Of a stretch of DNA of 64,000 nucleotides, positions 54,505-63,198 are shown piece by piece. Source of the DNA: Acidobacteriaceae bacterium TAA 166 (GTDB taxonomy: Bacteria; Acidobacteriota; Terriglobia; Terriglobales; Acidobacteriaceae); contig ATWD01000003.1 of the NCBI GenBank assembly GCA_000421065.1, positions 248,001 through 312,000 on the forward strand, in the 5' to 3' direction. Both the position numbers and the translations under genes were made by a program. Numbering within the stretch: position 1 is the first letter of the stretch; the number at the start of each line of letters is the position of its first letter. The notes under the pieces were generated by a model that saw nothing but the letters and a program-made list of their open reading frames with translations, was not told the DNA's origin and ran no database searches.

Positions 54505-55700
54505 TGTCAATGACGGAAAATCCTACCACGACCAGGAACAAGCTTCTCCTCGGGGCGGCAACGATCGGCGTTCTGATCCTCTGCTTTTTGGGATGGCACT
54601 ATTTAGTTCACCCGGGAGAGGTCCGTACCAACGACGCGCAAATTGATGGCCACGTCCATCCGATCAATACACGGATCGGAGGAACGATTACCTGGGTAAA
54701 CCCCGATGTCGAGGACACACGTTTTGTGAAGGCCGGTACAGTGATCGCGCATCTTGATCCAAATGATTACCGGCCTACGGTGGATCGCCTTGAGGGAGAT
54801 GTCCAGGCTTCCGAAGCACAGCAGCGCGCGTCAGCCCTGAACGTGCCGATCACCTCTGCAGCGGCGATGGGCAGGTTGTCGTCAGCGCAGGCGGCTGTCG
54901 CAGATGCCGAGTCGGACCTAAAGGCAGCGGTGTCTCAGAAGGCGGCGGCCGATGCCTCTGTCGCGCAGGCCTCTGCAAGTTACCGTCGCGCGGAGGCAGA
55001 TCGCGTACGCTATGCAGCGCTCGTGTCCACTCATGAAATCTCACGTTCTGAGTATGACCAGCGGGCGACCGACGCAACGACGACGGAGGCCGCACTCACG
55101 GCTGCTCAGGCAAACAGTGCTTCTGCTGAAGAGAAGATTGAGTCGGCTCGGCAGAGAATCAAGGAGCGGCAGAGCGATCTTCGCTCCGCGCAGACTGCCC
55201 CCGAGAGCATCGCGAGTGCGCGAGCGAACGTACTGCGTGCCGAGGGCGAAACGAAGAAGTCACAGGCCGCTCTCCTGAACGCGCGCCTTGACCTGGGGTA
55301 CACGAACCTGATTGCTCCTGTAAGCGGGATAGTCGGGCGGAAATCGATGGAGGCCGGACAACGGGTGGCAGCCGGTCAACTCATGCTGACTATTGTGCCG
55401 CCGAACGACGTCTGGGTGATCGCAAACTTCCGGGAGACGCAGCTGCATCATATGCGCGTGGGACAGGCCGCGAAGATACACGTCGACTCCTTTGATCGGG
55501 ACTTCGAAGGCGAAGTGGAGAGTATCGGTGGCGCGACGGGGTCGAAGTATTCAGCCTTGGCCCCGGATAACGCTACAGGAAACTACGTCAAGGTTGTGCA
55601 ACGCATCTCTGTTCGCCTCCGAATCATCAATCCGGGAGTCGGGAACCCGTTGTTATTGCCCGGCATGTCGATTGAGGTTTCCGTCAGAGTTAACGATTGA
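54504..55700 (+). CDS. HlyD/EmrA-type periplasmic adaptor protein
   Basis: 398 residues. One N-terminal membrane helix (LLLGAATIGVLILCFLGWHY) is followed by the lipoyl half DAQIDGHVHPINTRIGGTIT. A long alpha-hairpin lies at about 95-245, rich in Ala/Glu/Gln, then LDLGYTNLIAPVSGIVGRKS and the beta-barrel domain. It bridges the MFS transporter and the TolC channel. EmrA-like adaptors pair with DHA2 pumps, which fits the operon order here. Confidence 0.93.
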   Translation: MSMTENPTTTRNKLLLGAATIGVLILCFLGWHYLVHPGEVRTNDAQIDGHVHPINTRIGGTITWVNPDVEDTRFVKAGTVIAHLDPNDYRPTVDRLEGDVQASEAQQRASALNVPITSAAAMGRLSSAQAAVADAESDLKAAVSQKAAADASVAQASASYRRAEADRVRYAALVSTHEISRSEYDQRATDATTTEAALTAAQANSASAEEKIESARQRIKERQSDLRSAQTAPESIASARANVLRAEGETKKSQAALLNARLDLGYTNLIAPVSGIVGRKSMEAGQRVAAGQLMLTIVPPNDVWVIANFRETQLHHMRVGQAAKIHVDSFDRDFEGEVESIGGATGSKYSALAPDNATGNYVKVVQRISVRLRIINPGVGNPLLLPGMSIEVSVRVND

Positions 55701-55774
55701 TGGTCTCGGTCCTACTTGGGGGAGAAGCCTCTGATACCGATCTCTCAGAAGCCACTTGAAAGCAAACTTGCGAT

Positions 55775-55942
55775 TCAGATCCGACGTACGAATATTACGA
55801 AAACTGCGGCTGCAAGCAGGAGCAAACCTCCCAACATTACCGAGACGAAGATGACAGCGGCACGCTCTTTTTCCGGAGTGGGAGGCGTAATCCCCACCGT
55901 CAAAATGAACGCCGTTGCGATCGCTCTAAACGGATTTACCAT
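55775..55942 (-). CDS. Small two-helix membrane protein, 55 residues
   Basis: ATG at 55942 with an excellent ribosome site (AGGAGAGTGAC). Two hydrophobic segments, FRAIATAFILTVGI and AAVIFVSVMLGGLLLLAAAV, are joined by TPPTPEKER and end in a VRRI tail. The frame stays open upstream to 56278, but the ribosome site favours the short form. No family recognised; convergent with the efflux operon. Confidence 0.6.
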   Translation of the reverse strand: MVNPFRAIATAFILTVGITPPTPEKERAAVIFVSVMLGGLLLLAAAVFVIFVRRI

Positions 55943-56307
55943 GTCACTCTCCTGCGACGTTACTTTGCACAGAACAAGCGTATGAGGTGGCAAGACCCCT
56001 GTCTTAGCAAAATGTGCCTTCATTTGTCCGTGTCGGGGCATTGTGGCAGATTTCAGGCACGCGACACCATAGACTCTCACGAAGATAACCACCACTACCG
56101 TCAAAACTGGGGCGTATTTGAAAAGCATTCCCGGAGGATGATCGTTACTCTGGCGATAGGTGCTGGAGGAACGACCAGCACATGCTTCACAGCTGTTGAC
56201 CTTTGAGCGAAATTTCACCCCAACCACGAGGTCCGAGCATTTCGGATTCGCCGCCTCGAGCCTCATTTTCAACCTCACCAGAGTTCGCGCATATCACAAG
56301 GAGAACG
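55943..56307. other. Intergenic region; no confident gene
   Basis: About 365 bases between the 55-residue membrane protein and the DUF302 gene. A minus-strand extension of the small protein's frame contains another hydrophobic stretch (YAPVLTVVVVIFVRVYGVA), but its ATGs lack ribosome sites. The DUF302 promoter is expected here. Confidence 0.35.
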
Positions 56308-56799
56308 ATGCCGATCACAAAAGTCACAGTCGAACGAGTTTCGCTGATTTCAGACAAGCCGTTTGAATCAGTCTTGGCCGCAATTCAAGGCGGCATTGGA
56401 CACCCCGACATGAATAAGCTCTGGGAGCAGATCTGGGCCGCCAGCACATTTCAAGGAGTCGAGTCGGTAGTGACTGCTGTGCTCGGTCCCACGGGCCTCA
56501 TGCAATTCGGGGAATTCAATGCTGGCGGCTTCATTCGCAAGGGCAATGGGGAGGGAACACCGCAATCCATGCGCTTGCTGATTGGGAATCCTCTGATCAT
56601 GAAACAGATGGCGGAGCTTGTACCGGATGCCGCAGGGTATGCGCCCGTGACCGTACTGGTTGACGTACGGGACGCCAAGGTACATGTGTCCTATGACCGA
56701 ATGGCAAGTCTCCTATCGATCTATGGAAATGCCGGAGCTACGAGGATCGCCGAAGCCCTGGACGACAAAATCGAAACACTCATGCGTAACGCAGTCTAG
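56308..56799 (+). CDS. DUF302 domain protein
   Basis: 163 residues from the ATG at 56308, preceded by AAGGAGA; the frame extends to 56203 without support. The C-terminal half has the DUF302 pattern: APVTVLVDVRDAKVHVSYDR followed by a helix and ALDDKIETLM. DUF302 is a small alpha/beta domain of unknown biochemical role, found in enzymes and lipoproteins. It precedes the second NmrA-like gene by 9 bases and is co-transcribed with it. Confidence 0.8.
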   Translation: MPITKVTVERVSLISDKPFESVLAAIQGGIGHPDMNKLWEQIWAASTFQGVESVVTAVLGPTGLMQFGEFNAGGFIRKGNGEGTPQSMRLLIGNPLIMKQMAELVPDAAGYAPVTVLVDVRDAKVHVSYDRMASLLSIYGNAGATRIAEALDDKIETLMRNAV

Positions 56800-56808
56800 G
56801 AGCAAGTC

Positions 56809-57708
56809 ATGGCGAACTCAAAGATATTGGTGACAGGTGCAACCGGCGCAACGGGCGGAAGTGCAGTACGGGAGCTGCGGGCCGGCGGGCACGAGGTACG
56901 CGCCTTTGTGCACGAAGACGACGAACGAGCGGAGAGTCTACGCACCCTGGGTGCGGAAGTAGCTATTGGGAACCTGCTCGACATCGACAGCGTCCACGCA
57001 GCACTTGAGGGCGTGCGCTCCGCCTACTTCGTGTACCCGCTTTACCCTCAGTTACTCGATGCAACGGTCAACTTTGCCCAGGCGGCAAAAGAGGCTGGCG
57101 TGAGCGCGATCGTCAATACGTCGCAGATGACCTCGCGTCGGGACTCGAAGAGTCACGCAGCACAAAGCCATTGGCTCGCCGAGCAGGTCTTCAGCTGGGG
57201 TGATGTTCCCGTTACTCATCTCCGTCCCACCCTTTTTCTGGAGTGGCTGCTTTATCCGTTCTCGTGGGAGAACTACGCCAAGAAAGACACTCTGGCTCTC
57301 CCGTTTGGTGACGGGAAATTTGCCCCAATCGCTTCCGAGGATCAGGGAAGAGTGATCGCTGCGATCCTCCTGAATCCCGAACCGCATGCGGGGAAGCTGT
57401 ACAAGCTATTTGGTCCAGTGGAGCTCGACGGCTATGGGATTGCTGCCGCAGCCAGCGAGGCGTTGGGACGTACAATTCGTTACTCGCCCATCGAGGTTGA
57501 TGCCTTTTTGGACACTCTCCGCAAGATGCCTGCATACTCCGCTCCATTCTTTACGCAGCATATCGGCGCCGTCTCTATCGATTGCCAGAACGGGATCACC
57601 GGTGGAACCAATGACAATGTTGAGCGGCTTACGGGCCGCGCTCCTCTGAGTGTGCAGCAGTTCGCCGAGAAGCATCGGGACGCTCTCAAGGTCGTCCCGA
57701 AAGGCTGA
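56809..57708 (+). CDS. NmrA-like NAD(P)H-binding reductase (copy 2)
   Basis: 299 residues, ribosome site TAGGAGC. Rossmann motif VTGATGATGGSA. It shares the landmarks of copy 1 at 49220: NTSQMTSRRDSKSHAAQSHW, VPVTHLRPTLFLEWLLYPFS, EDQGRVIAAILLNPEPHAGK and the family C-terminus. It is probably an NAD(P)H-dependent quinone reductase or redox sensor. It is 9 bases behind the DUF302 gene and convergent with the YkgB-like gene. Confidence 0.9.
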   Translation: MANSKILVTGATGATGGSAVRELRAGGHEVRAFVHEDDERAESLRTLGAEVAIGNLLDIDSVHAALEGVRSAYFVYPLYPQLLDATVNFAQAAKEAGVSAIVNTSQMTSRRDSKSHAAQSHWLAEQVFSWGDVPVTHLRPTLFLEWLLYPFSWENYAKKDTLALPFGDGKFAPIASEDQGRVIAAILLNPEPHAGKLYKLFGPVELDGYGIAAAASEALGRTIRYSPIEVDAFLDTLRKMPAYSAPFFTQHIGAVSIDCQNGITGGTNDNVERLTGRAPLSVQQFAEKHRDALKVVPKG

Positions 57709-57816
57709 TTTACAGATCACAATTGTGTATGGGCCGAGTCCTTCCTCGAAGGGTTTTCACGACCTCCCAGGAGGGACTTCGTTGTTCTTCTTGCGTTGAT
57801 TGATGTCGCCCGAGCG

Positions 57817-58515
57817 TCATGCTGATGGAATGTTTTTGGCTTCTACGGGTGTGCGGCTTGCATCATTGGAGTCCTTGGGTATTTCTGCTTCTCCAGAACG
57901 AGCGAGGTGTGCTCGCGCCGAATCGGCCATCGTGACGAGAGCAGCACCAAGCATAATGCAGTCCTTAATAACCAACCTCCCTACGCCAGATAGATAGGGG
58001 AACCCATGCTGAGCGTCCCCTAAAGCAGGGACCCAAGCTTCCGGGGTGGTGACGAGGAACGAAAGAGTTACACACGACATGCCAAGAAGAAGAAAACTTC
58101 CTAACGTCGCAGCTTGAGGGAAGAACGGATTAAGAGCTATCAGCACCCCGAGCGATATGATGATGATTCCTAAACTGCGGGCTACAGGATAGGTTCCGTT
58201 TCTTTTGTGCCATTCGTGGTGAACAGGAATAGCCTCGCCCTCCCTATTCATATACTGCCGATACTCGGGCGCCGCGCGATGATAGAGAAAGCTGGCAAAT
58301 GGGCTATTTGCGACCAGAGCAACGATGCTGTCAGCTTCATAGTTGGCGAACTTGAGGCCGCCGATCCACAACAGAACGACAACTAGTCCAAGCCGCAACA
58401 CTCCCATTGCAATTCTCTGGAGACTTGCGGCCCAGAGAAAGAAGCTCCTTCCATTGATGGCGCTCGTCAAGGCGTTGGGTTGTTGTGCAACTGTAGAGGG
58501 AAGATTCATTGACAT
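57817..58515 (-). CDS. DUF417/YkgB family inner-membrane protein
   Basis: 232 residues with GAGGAG upstream of the ATG. Four hydrophobic segments: GVLRLGLVVVLLWIGGLKFA, SLGIIIISLGVLIAL, TLGSFLLLGMSCVTLSFLVT and a final LVIKDCIMLGAALVTM. The GGLKFANYEADSIVALVANS and PFASFLYHR segments identify the DUF417 family, which includes E. coli YkgB and RclC, a reactive-chlorine-response membrane protein. A role in oxidant or electrophile resistance would fit the reductases around it but is inference. Confidence 0.9.
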   Translation of the reverse strand: MSMNLPSTVAQQPNALTSAINGRSFFLWAASLQRIAMGVLRLGLVVVLLWIGGLKFANYEADSIVALVANSPFASFLYHRAAPEYRQYMNREGEAIPVHHEWHKRNGTYPVARSLGIIIISLGVLIALNPFFPQAATLGSFLLLGMSCVTLSFLVTTPEAWVPALGDAQHGFPYLSGVGRLVIKDCIMLGAALVTMADSARAHLARSGEAEIPKDSNDASRTPVEAKNIPSA

Positions 58516-58769
58516 GAGAAGTCTCCTCAGTACGCTTCAAGGCCCAGCCTATTTGTGTTTTCCTGCTTCGTCTTTGCGGATATCACTCTCTTTTGTATGG
58601 GATGGTCAGACGTCCCATTCATTTCCACTAATGGGATCTTCGTATCTAATTTTGCGGTGCGGCGGGTCAAATGCTGAGCATATTTGCAAAGAGTCCCGAA
58701 GGTTTCTTGTCTAGCCTCTGATCAGTGGGCGATTCAAACATTCGCCGACATCCACGAAGGGATAAACGC

Positions 58770-59486
58770 ATGAATGAACTCCTGAACCTCGCTGTCACGG
58801 CACACGGCGGTCTAGAGCGTTGGAACAAAGTGAAGGCTATTAAAGTTGCCGCATCGATCACCGGCGGCATTTGGTGGATCAAGGGTAAAGGTGATGTCCT
58901 AAAGAACATCGTGATGATCGCTGAGACCAAGAAAGAACGCCTTGTTACGGAATTTCCCGGACAGGATAAGCGGTCAATCTTTGAGCCAAACCGTGTGGTG
59001 ATGGAGACCGTCGCGAGCGTACTCATCGAAAGCCGCGACAATCCTGAAGCTTCGTTCGAGGGGCAACTGCGTGAGACACCTTGGGACGACATACATGTTG
59101 CCTACTTTTGCGGCGAAGCTCTCTGGACGTATCTCAATACACCGTTTCTGTATACCTATCCGGGGTTTACCTCGGAGGAGATATCCTCCATCACTGTTGA
59201 AGGTGAGATCTGGCGACGTCTGAAGGTGACGTTCCCGGATTCCGTCAAGAGCCACACGCGTGAGCAAATCTCATGTTTCGGCCCGGACGGCCTCCTACGC
59301 CGGCATGACTACACCGTTGACATTCTTGGTGGGGCGACCGGACTGAACTATGCGAGCGAATACCGTGACGTCGACGGAATCATTGTCCCGACCAGGCGAA
59401 GAGTTTATGCCTACGAAGGAGACTACCAGCCGGTGAAAGAACCTCTCCTGGTTGCGATCGATATGGGTGAGATCAGCCTAACCTGA
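58770..59486 (+). CDS. Hypothetical protein, possible lipoprotein-carrier-like fold
   Basis: 238 residues from the ATG at 58770 with a GAAGGGA ribosome site; an upstream ATG at 58725 has no support. It opens NELLNLAVTAHGGLERWNKV, a start seen in soluble proteins with an outer-membrane-lipoprotein-sorting-like beta fold, and the rest is beta-rich (VKAIKVAASITGGIWWIKGK; DIHVAYFCGEALWTYL). No signal peptide and no catalytic motif. I do not recognise a named family. It precedes the two Old Yellow Enzyme genes on the same strand. Confidence 0.65.
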   Translation: MNELLNLAVTAHGGLERWNKVKAIKVAASITGGIWWIKGKGDVLKNIVMIAETKKERLVTEFPGQDKRSIFEPNRVVMETVASVLIESRDNPEASFEGQLRETPWDDIHVAYFCGEALWTYLNTPFLYTYPGFTSEEISSITVEGEIWRRLKVTFPDSVKSHTREQISCFGPDGLLRRHDYTVDILGGATGLNYASEYRDVDGIIVPTRRRVYAYEGDYQPVKEPLLVAIDMGEISLT

Positions 59487-59565
59487 CTGCCTTCTCGTGC
59501 ACGTCTTGTCTCTCGAGATAATTCATAGCCTCAGCGTATGCTCATCACTCCTGGTAGGTGAACTA

Positions 59566-60666
59566 ATGTCAGCGAACGACCTTTTCACGCCGATTCGGCT
59601 AGGAGATCTTGATCTGCCTCACCGAATCGTGATGGCTCCGCTCACGCGTATGCGCGCGGACCAAGATGGAGTCCCAGGTTCCCTGAACGCAGAGTATTAT
59701 TCGCAGCGGGCATCTGCCGCCCTTATCATTACGGAAGCCACAGCCATCAGCGTTCAAGGGCGCGGTATCCCGCATATGCCAGAGATACACACTCCGAACC
59801 AGATCAAGGGGTGGAGGAGCGTAGTTGGCGCGGTACATTCCAAAGGCGGAAGGATCGTTCTTCAGATCGTGCACAATGGGCGCGCTTCCCATCGCTCCTA
59901 TATGCCTGAAGGAATGGGTCCAGTGGGACCTTCGGCGATCGCTATTTCCGGCAAAGGATATATGCCAGACTTCACCTTTGCAGACTATGAAGCGCCACGG
60001 GAACTCACGACAGGTGAGATTGGTGACATCGTTAGGGACTTCAGGAGAGCGGCGCTGAACGGTATGGATGCAGGCTTCGATGGCATCGAACTCCACGCAG
60101 CAAATGGCTATCTCTTGAATCAGTTTCTCGAAGATGGCTCGAACCGTCGAACGGATGCGTATGGGGGAAGTTTCGAGAATAGGGCGCGCCTATTGATGGA
60201 AGTTATTGAAGCAGTAAAGGGCGCAGTCGGTGCCGGTCGCCTCGGGGTCCGATTATCTCCATTTGGAAGCGCAGGTGGCATGAGCGACAGCAATCCGACT
60301 GAGCTTTACAAGTCAGTGATCACGGATCTGAATCAGCATTCGTTGGCCTATCTGCACCTGATCGAGGCTAGAGCGTCTGGTATGGCTAGAACCGATGTTA
60401 TGAGGGGAGACGCGCTCAACAACGCAAAGCTATTTGGTCACCTCTTTCAAGGGCCCGTTATCTCTGCGGGAGGATACACCCCGGAAAGCGCTAATCACGC
60501 AATTCTCTCGGGCGATGCGGATGCGATTGCATTTGGTCGCTTCTTCATCGCAAACCCGGATCTGGTTCGACGAATACGGAGCCATGCTCCTCTGAACCAG
60601 TATGACCGCAGCACGTTCTATGGTGGCAGCGGCCGCGGTTACACCGACTACCCAACTCTCGCATAG
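59566..60666 (+). CDS. Old Yellow Enzyme family ene-reductase
   Basis: 366 residues from the ATG at 59566 (TAGGTGA upstream). FMN-binding start LPHRIVMAPLTRMRAD. The substrate pocket has the full active-site set, H177 and N180 with Y182 in ELHAANGYL, then RTDAYGGSFENRARLLMEV. It reduces activated alkenes, quinones, nitroesters or maleimides with NAD(P)H through FMN, as NemA and PETN reductase do. The paralogue that follows has altered residues at this site. A NemR-like TetR gene lies just after the pair. Confidence 0.95.
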   Translation: MSANDLFTPIRLGDLDLPHRIVMAPLTRMRADQDGVPGSLNAEYYSQRASAALIITEATAISVQGRGIPHMPEIHTPNQIKGWRSVVGAVHSKGGRIVLQIVHNGRASHRSYMPEGMGPVGPSAIAISGKGYMPDFTFADYEAPRELTTGEIGDIVRDFRRAALNGMDAGFDGIELHAANGYLLNQFLEDGSNRRTDAYGGSFENRARLLMEVIEAVKGAVGAGRLGVRLSPFGSAGGMSDSNPTELYKSVITDLNQHSLAYLHLIEARASGMARTDVMRGDALNNAKLFGHLFQGPVISAGGYTPESANHAILSGDADAIAFGRFFIANPDLVRRIRSHAPLNQYDRSTFYGGSGRGYTDYPTLA

Positions 60667-60713
60667 TCGCTTGTTCGGTCCCAATCACATGGCATCCAGA
60701 AGGAAGGTCCCAC

Positions 60714-61823
60714 ATGTCTCAATCAACGCTCTTTACATCTCTTCGCCTGGGCGCCCTTGAACTACCAAACCGTATCGTAATGGCGCCGCTCACGAGAATG
60801 CGAGCGGACAAAGAAGGGAAGCCGACGGAGATGACCGTTGAGTACTACAAGCAGCGGTCGTCGGCGGGGCTTGTCATCACCGAGGGTACGGCTATCAGCC
60901 CGCAGGCTCATGGTTATCCGAGCACTCCCGGAATCTACACCCCTGGGCAGATCGCCGCATGGCAGGATGTAACAGCTGCCGTTCATGCTAATGGCGGTCG
61001 CATCATCATGCAGATTGCTCATAACGGCCGAAACTCACACTCCTCGTTCAATGCGGACGGCTCGTCTCCGGTCTCCTCATCTGCGGTTCCACCGTCGGGT
61101 CCGGTTCTTACCTCATCCTTCCAGCAGGTCCCCGCTGAGGTTCCCAGGGCGCTCGAGACAGGCGAGGTGTCTCTCATCATCAACAGCTACCGGCAGGCCG
61201 CTATGAATGCGATGGCAGCTGGATTTGACGGAGTGGAGTTGCAGGGCGCTAATAGCCATTTGATTGAGCAGTTCCTTGAGACCGGGACGAATCAACGTAC
61301 TGACCAATACGGCGGCCCGATCGAGAATCGTGCTCGCTTCCTGCTTGAGATTGTCGATGAAGTCTCAAACGCAATTGGTGCCGAGAGGCTAGGCGTGCGA
61401 CTTTCGCCTTTCGGACAATACGGAGGCATCTCTGACACGGCGCCTTTCGAATTATTCAAATACGTGATTAACGAGCTCAGCAGTCGGCAAATCGCGTACC
61501 TCCACGTGATCGAAGCTCGCGGTTCAGAGATGGGACTCACAGACGAATTGCATGCCGGTGCCGTTAACAACGCAGAGTTGTTCCGGGCGTTGTTTGACGG
61601 ACCGTTTATTTCAGCCGCTGCTTATACCCCGCACACCGCCGAGATAGCAGTGGGGACTGGAGCCGTGGACGCGGTCGCCTTTGGGCGCCTCTTTATCGCG
61701 AATCCTGACTTGCCCTTGCGGATATCGCTGCGTGCTCCTCTCAATAAATACAATCGCTCCAGCTTTTATGGTGGTGGGGCAGAGGGATATATCGACTACC
61801 CTATGCTGCCCGAACAAAGATAG
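60714..61823 (+). CDS. Old Yellow Enzyme paralogue with altered active site
   Basis: 369 residues, ribosome site GAAGGAAGG. The FMN frame matches its neighbour (LPNRIVMAPLTRMRAD; RTDQYGGPIENRARFLLEIV). The active-site segment, however, reads ELQGANSHL: His becomes Gln at 177 and Tyr becomes His at 182, while Asn180 remains. In studied family members those His/Asn and Tyr positions bind the substrate and donate a proton. The nucleotides are plain and the frame is intact, so this is not a read error in a dead gene. It may have changed substrates or acquired another role. It lies 47 bases after the first copy and converges on a TetR gene. Confidence 0.93.
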   Translation: MSQSTLFTSLRLGALELPNRIVMAPLTRMRADKEGKPTEMTVEYYKQRSSAGLVITEGTAISPQAHGYPSTPGIYTPGQIAAWQDVTAAVHANGGRIIMQIAHNGRNSHSSFNADGSSPVSSSAVPPSGPVLTSSFQQVPAEVPRALETGEVSLIINSYRQAAMNAMAAGFDGVELQGANSHLIEQFLETGTNQRTDQYGGPIENRARFLLEIVDEVSNAIGAERLGVRLSPFGQYGGISDTAPFELFKYVINELSSRQIAYLHVIEARGSEMGLTDELHAGAVNNAELFRALFDGPFISAAAYTPHTAEIAVGTGAVDAVAFGRLFIANPDLPLRISLRAPLNKYNRSSFYGGGAEGYIDYPMLPEQR

Positions 61824-61845
61824 TTCAAACACCATCTGTGTTCCG

Positions 61846-62496
61846 TCATCGCTTCTTCTTGAGCTTGGCGCGAGGGTTGTGTGAAACCTCCGCAGGCTTC
61901 AAGAGGTAATCGAAGGTGTTCGTGAGAAATTGATCGTACGGGATACGGTCGCGGGTGAGTTTCCCGCGCAGTACCGCACCGTGGTAGGAGTTCAGGATGT
62001 AGCTTGCCAACTCCTTTGGACTCTGTGTCGCTGGAAGTTCGCCTTTGTCTTGCGCTTTGGCAAGGACGTCTTCTATCGCTTTGGCCCACGAGTCAAACGC
62101 TCGGACAACGAAAGCTCGTAGCACCTTTTCAGAATTGGAGATCTCCGCAGCGAAGTTTCCTATCATGCATCCCGTTTCGAAACCCCACTCTTTGTGCTGA
62201 TGAATCGATTGCTCGAAATAGATACGCAGGAGTTCGATGGGGGAAGCCTCCTCAGGACCTTGCATGGACTCTTGGACGATCTTGACATAGAGGTCGAGCA
62301 CTTCGATGGCGAGTTGCTGCTTGCTCTTGAAGTGGTTATAGGAGCTGGCTTTCGGGACTTTGGCCGCTTCGATGATGTCCTGAATACTGGTTCCGTTGTA
62401 ACCCTTTTCGTGAAATGCCTTAAATGCGGCTTGAAGAATCTTTTCGCGAGTGTCGCTCTTCTTCGTTGCCGACGTCAGAGCCCGTTTTGCCATCAT
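61846..62496 (-). CDS. TetR family repressor, NemR-like context
   Basis: 216 residues, starting at consecutive ATGs near 62496. HTH: TREKILQAAFKAFHEKGYNG, then SIQDIIEAAKVPKASSYNHF. The ligand domain includes GFETGCMIGNFAAEISNSEK, with a Cys in a position like the other TetR of this window. In E. coli the Cys-dependent repressor NemR controls the Old Yellow Enzyme gene nemA. Here the gene sits 22 bases after the paralogues, on the opposite strand, with a divergent SnoaL-like gene. The Cys and the context make an electrophile-sensing role attractive but unproven. Confidence 0.9.
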   Translation of the reverse strand: MMAKRALTSATKKSDTREKILQAAFKAFHEKGYNGTSIQDIIEAAKVPKASSYNHFKSKQQLAIEVLDLYVKIVQESMQGPEEASPIELLRIYFEQSIHQHKEWGFETGCMIGNFAAEISNSEKVLRAFVVRAFDSWAKAIEDVLAKAQDKGELPATQSPKELASYILNSYHGAVLRGKLTRDRIPYDQFLTNTFDYLLKPAEVSHNPRAKLKKKR

Positions 62497-62741
62497 CGTG
62501 CCTCATTTGGAGTGCGTGTGAAACCGCCGATAAATTGGCGAGAAGCGCTCAAGGGTTTTAATCAGGAAGGGGAATGTATTTCGTCGATGGCCTCGAGTCT
62601 GAACTCATGGGAAGGAGTCTCTTCCTTATGATAATATGACCAGTCGTACAATAGCAGGCGAGACTGGAAGCTTTCTTTAGTCAAGAGGCCTCAGCGTCAA
62701 TAACAGGAGAACGCACCCAAAGGATTGACACAAACGGAGAC

Positions 62742-63137
62742 ATGATGAGCGAAGCGAATACTGCCACGAACAAGGCCATTGCAATTGAGGCAATTACCGG
62801 TGTCTTTATTAAGCGGGATACGACGATTCCTGGGAAACTCTTTATCGCGGGCTATCAGCAACACAACCCCGCTATTCCCAATGGTAGCGCCTCTATCCCC
62901 GACGTCATTCGGGCTCTACCGGACGACTTCAAATATGAAATGGGCCTGGTAGTCGCCGAGGGTGACTACGTGATGATTCATGGTCGATATACGGGATGGG
63001 CTCCAAAACCAGTTGTCGCTGTCGACATCTTTCGCATCGTTGATGGAAAGCTCGTGGAGCACTGGGATGTCATGCAGGAAGAAGTGCCGGCAGAAAAGAC
63101 TGCCAGCGGCAACCCGATGTTCACGCCACCTGCATAG
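62742..63137 (+). CDS. SnoaL-like/NTF2-fold protein
   Basis: 131 residues, two ATGs preceded by CGGAG. NTF2-fold pattern: a helix (NKAIAIEAITGVFIKRDTTI), YQQHNPAIPNGSASI, then VVAEGDYVMIHGRYTG and VDIFRIVDGKLVEHWDVMQE. This is the SnoaL-like group, often found with reductases and of variable or unknown activity. It is divergent from the TetR gene, so it is probably one of its targets. A GACCAGTC sequence at 62638-62645 between them could be an operator half. Confidence 0.85.
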   Translation: MMSEANTATNKAIAIEAITGVFIKRDTTIPGKLFIAGYQQHNPAIPNGSASIPDVIRALPDDFKYEMGLVVAEGDYVMIHGRYTGWAPKPVVAVDIFRIVDGKLVEHWDVMQEEVPAEKTASGNPMFTPPA

Positions 63138-63198
63138 AAGGAAGTGGTCCTTTGTTTCGTGACGCGTAACGCCGGGCCACTCTCGGTCTTGGGATGGG

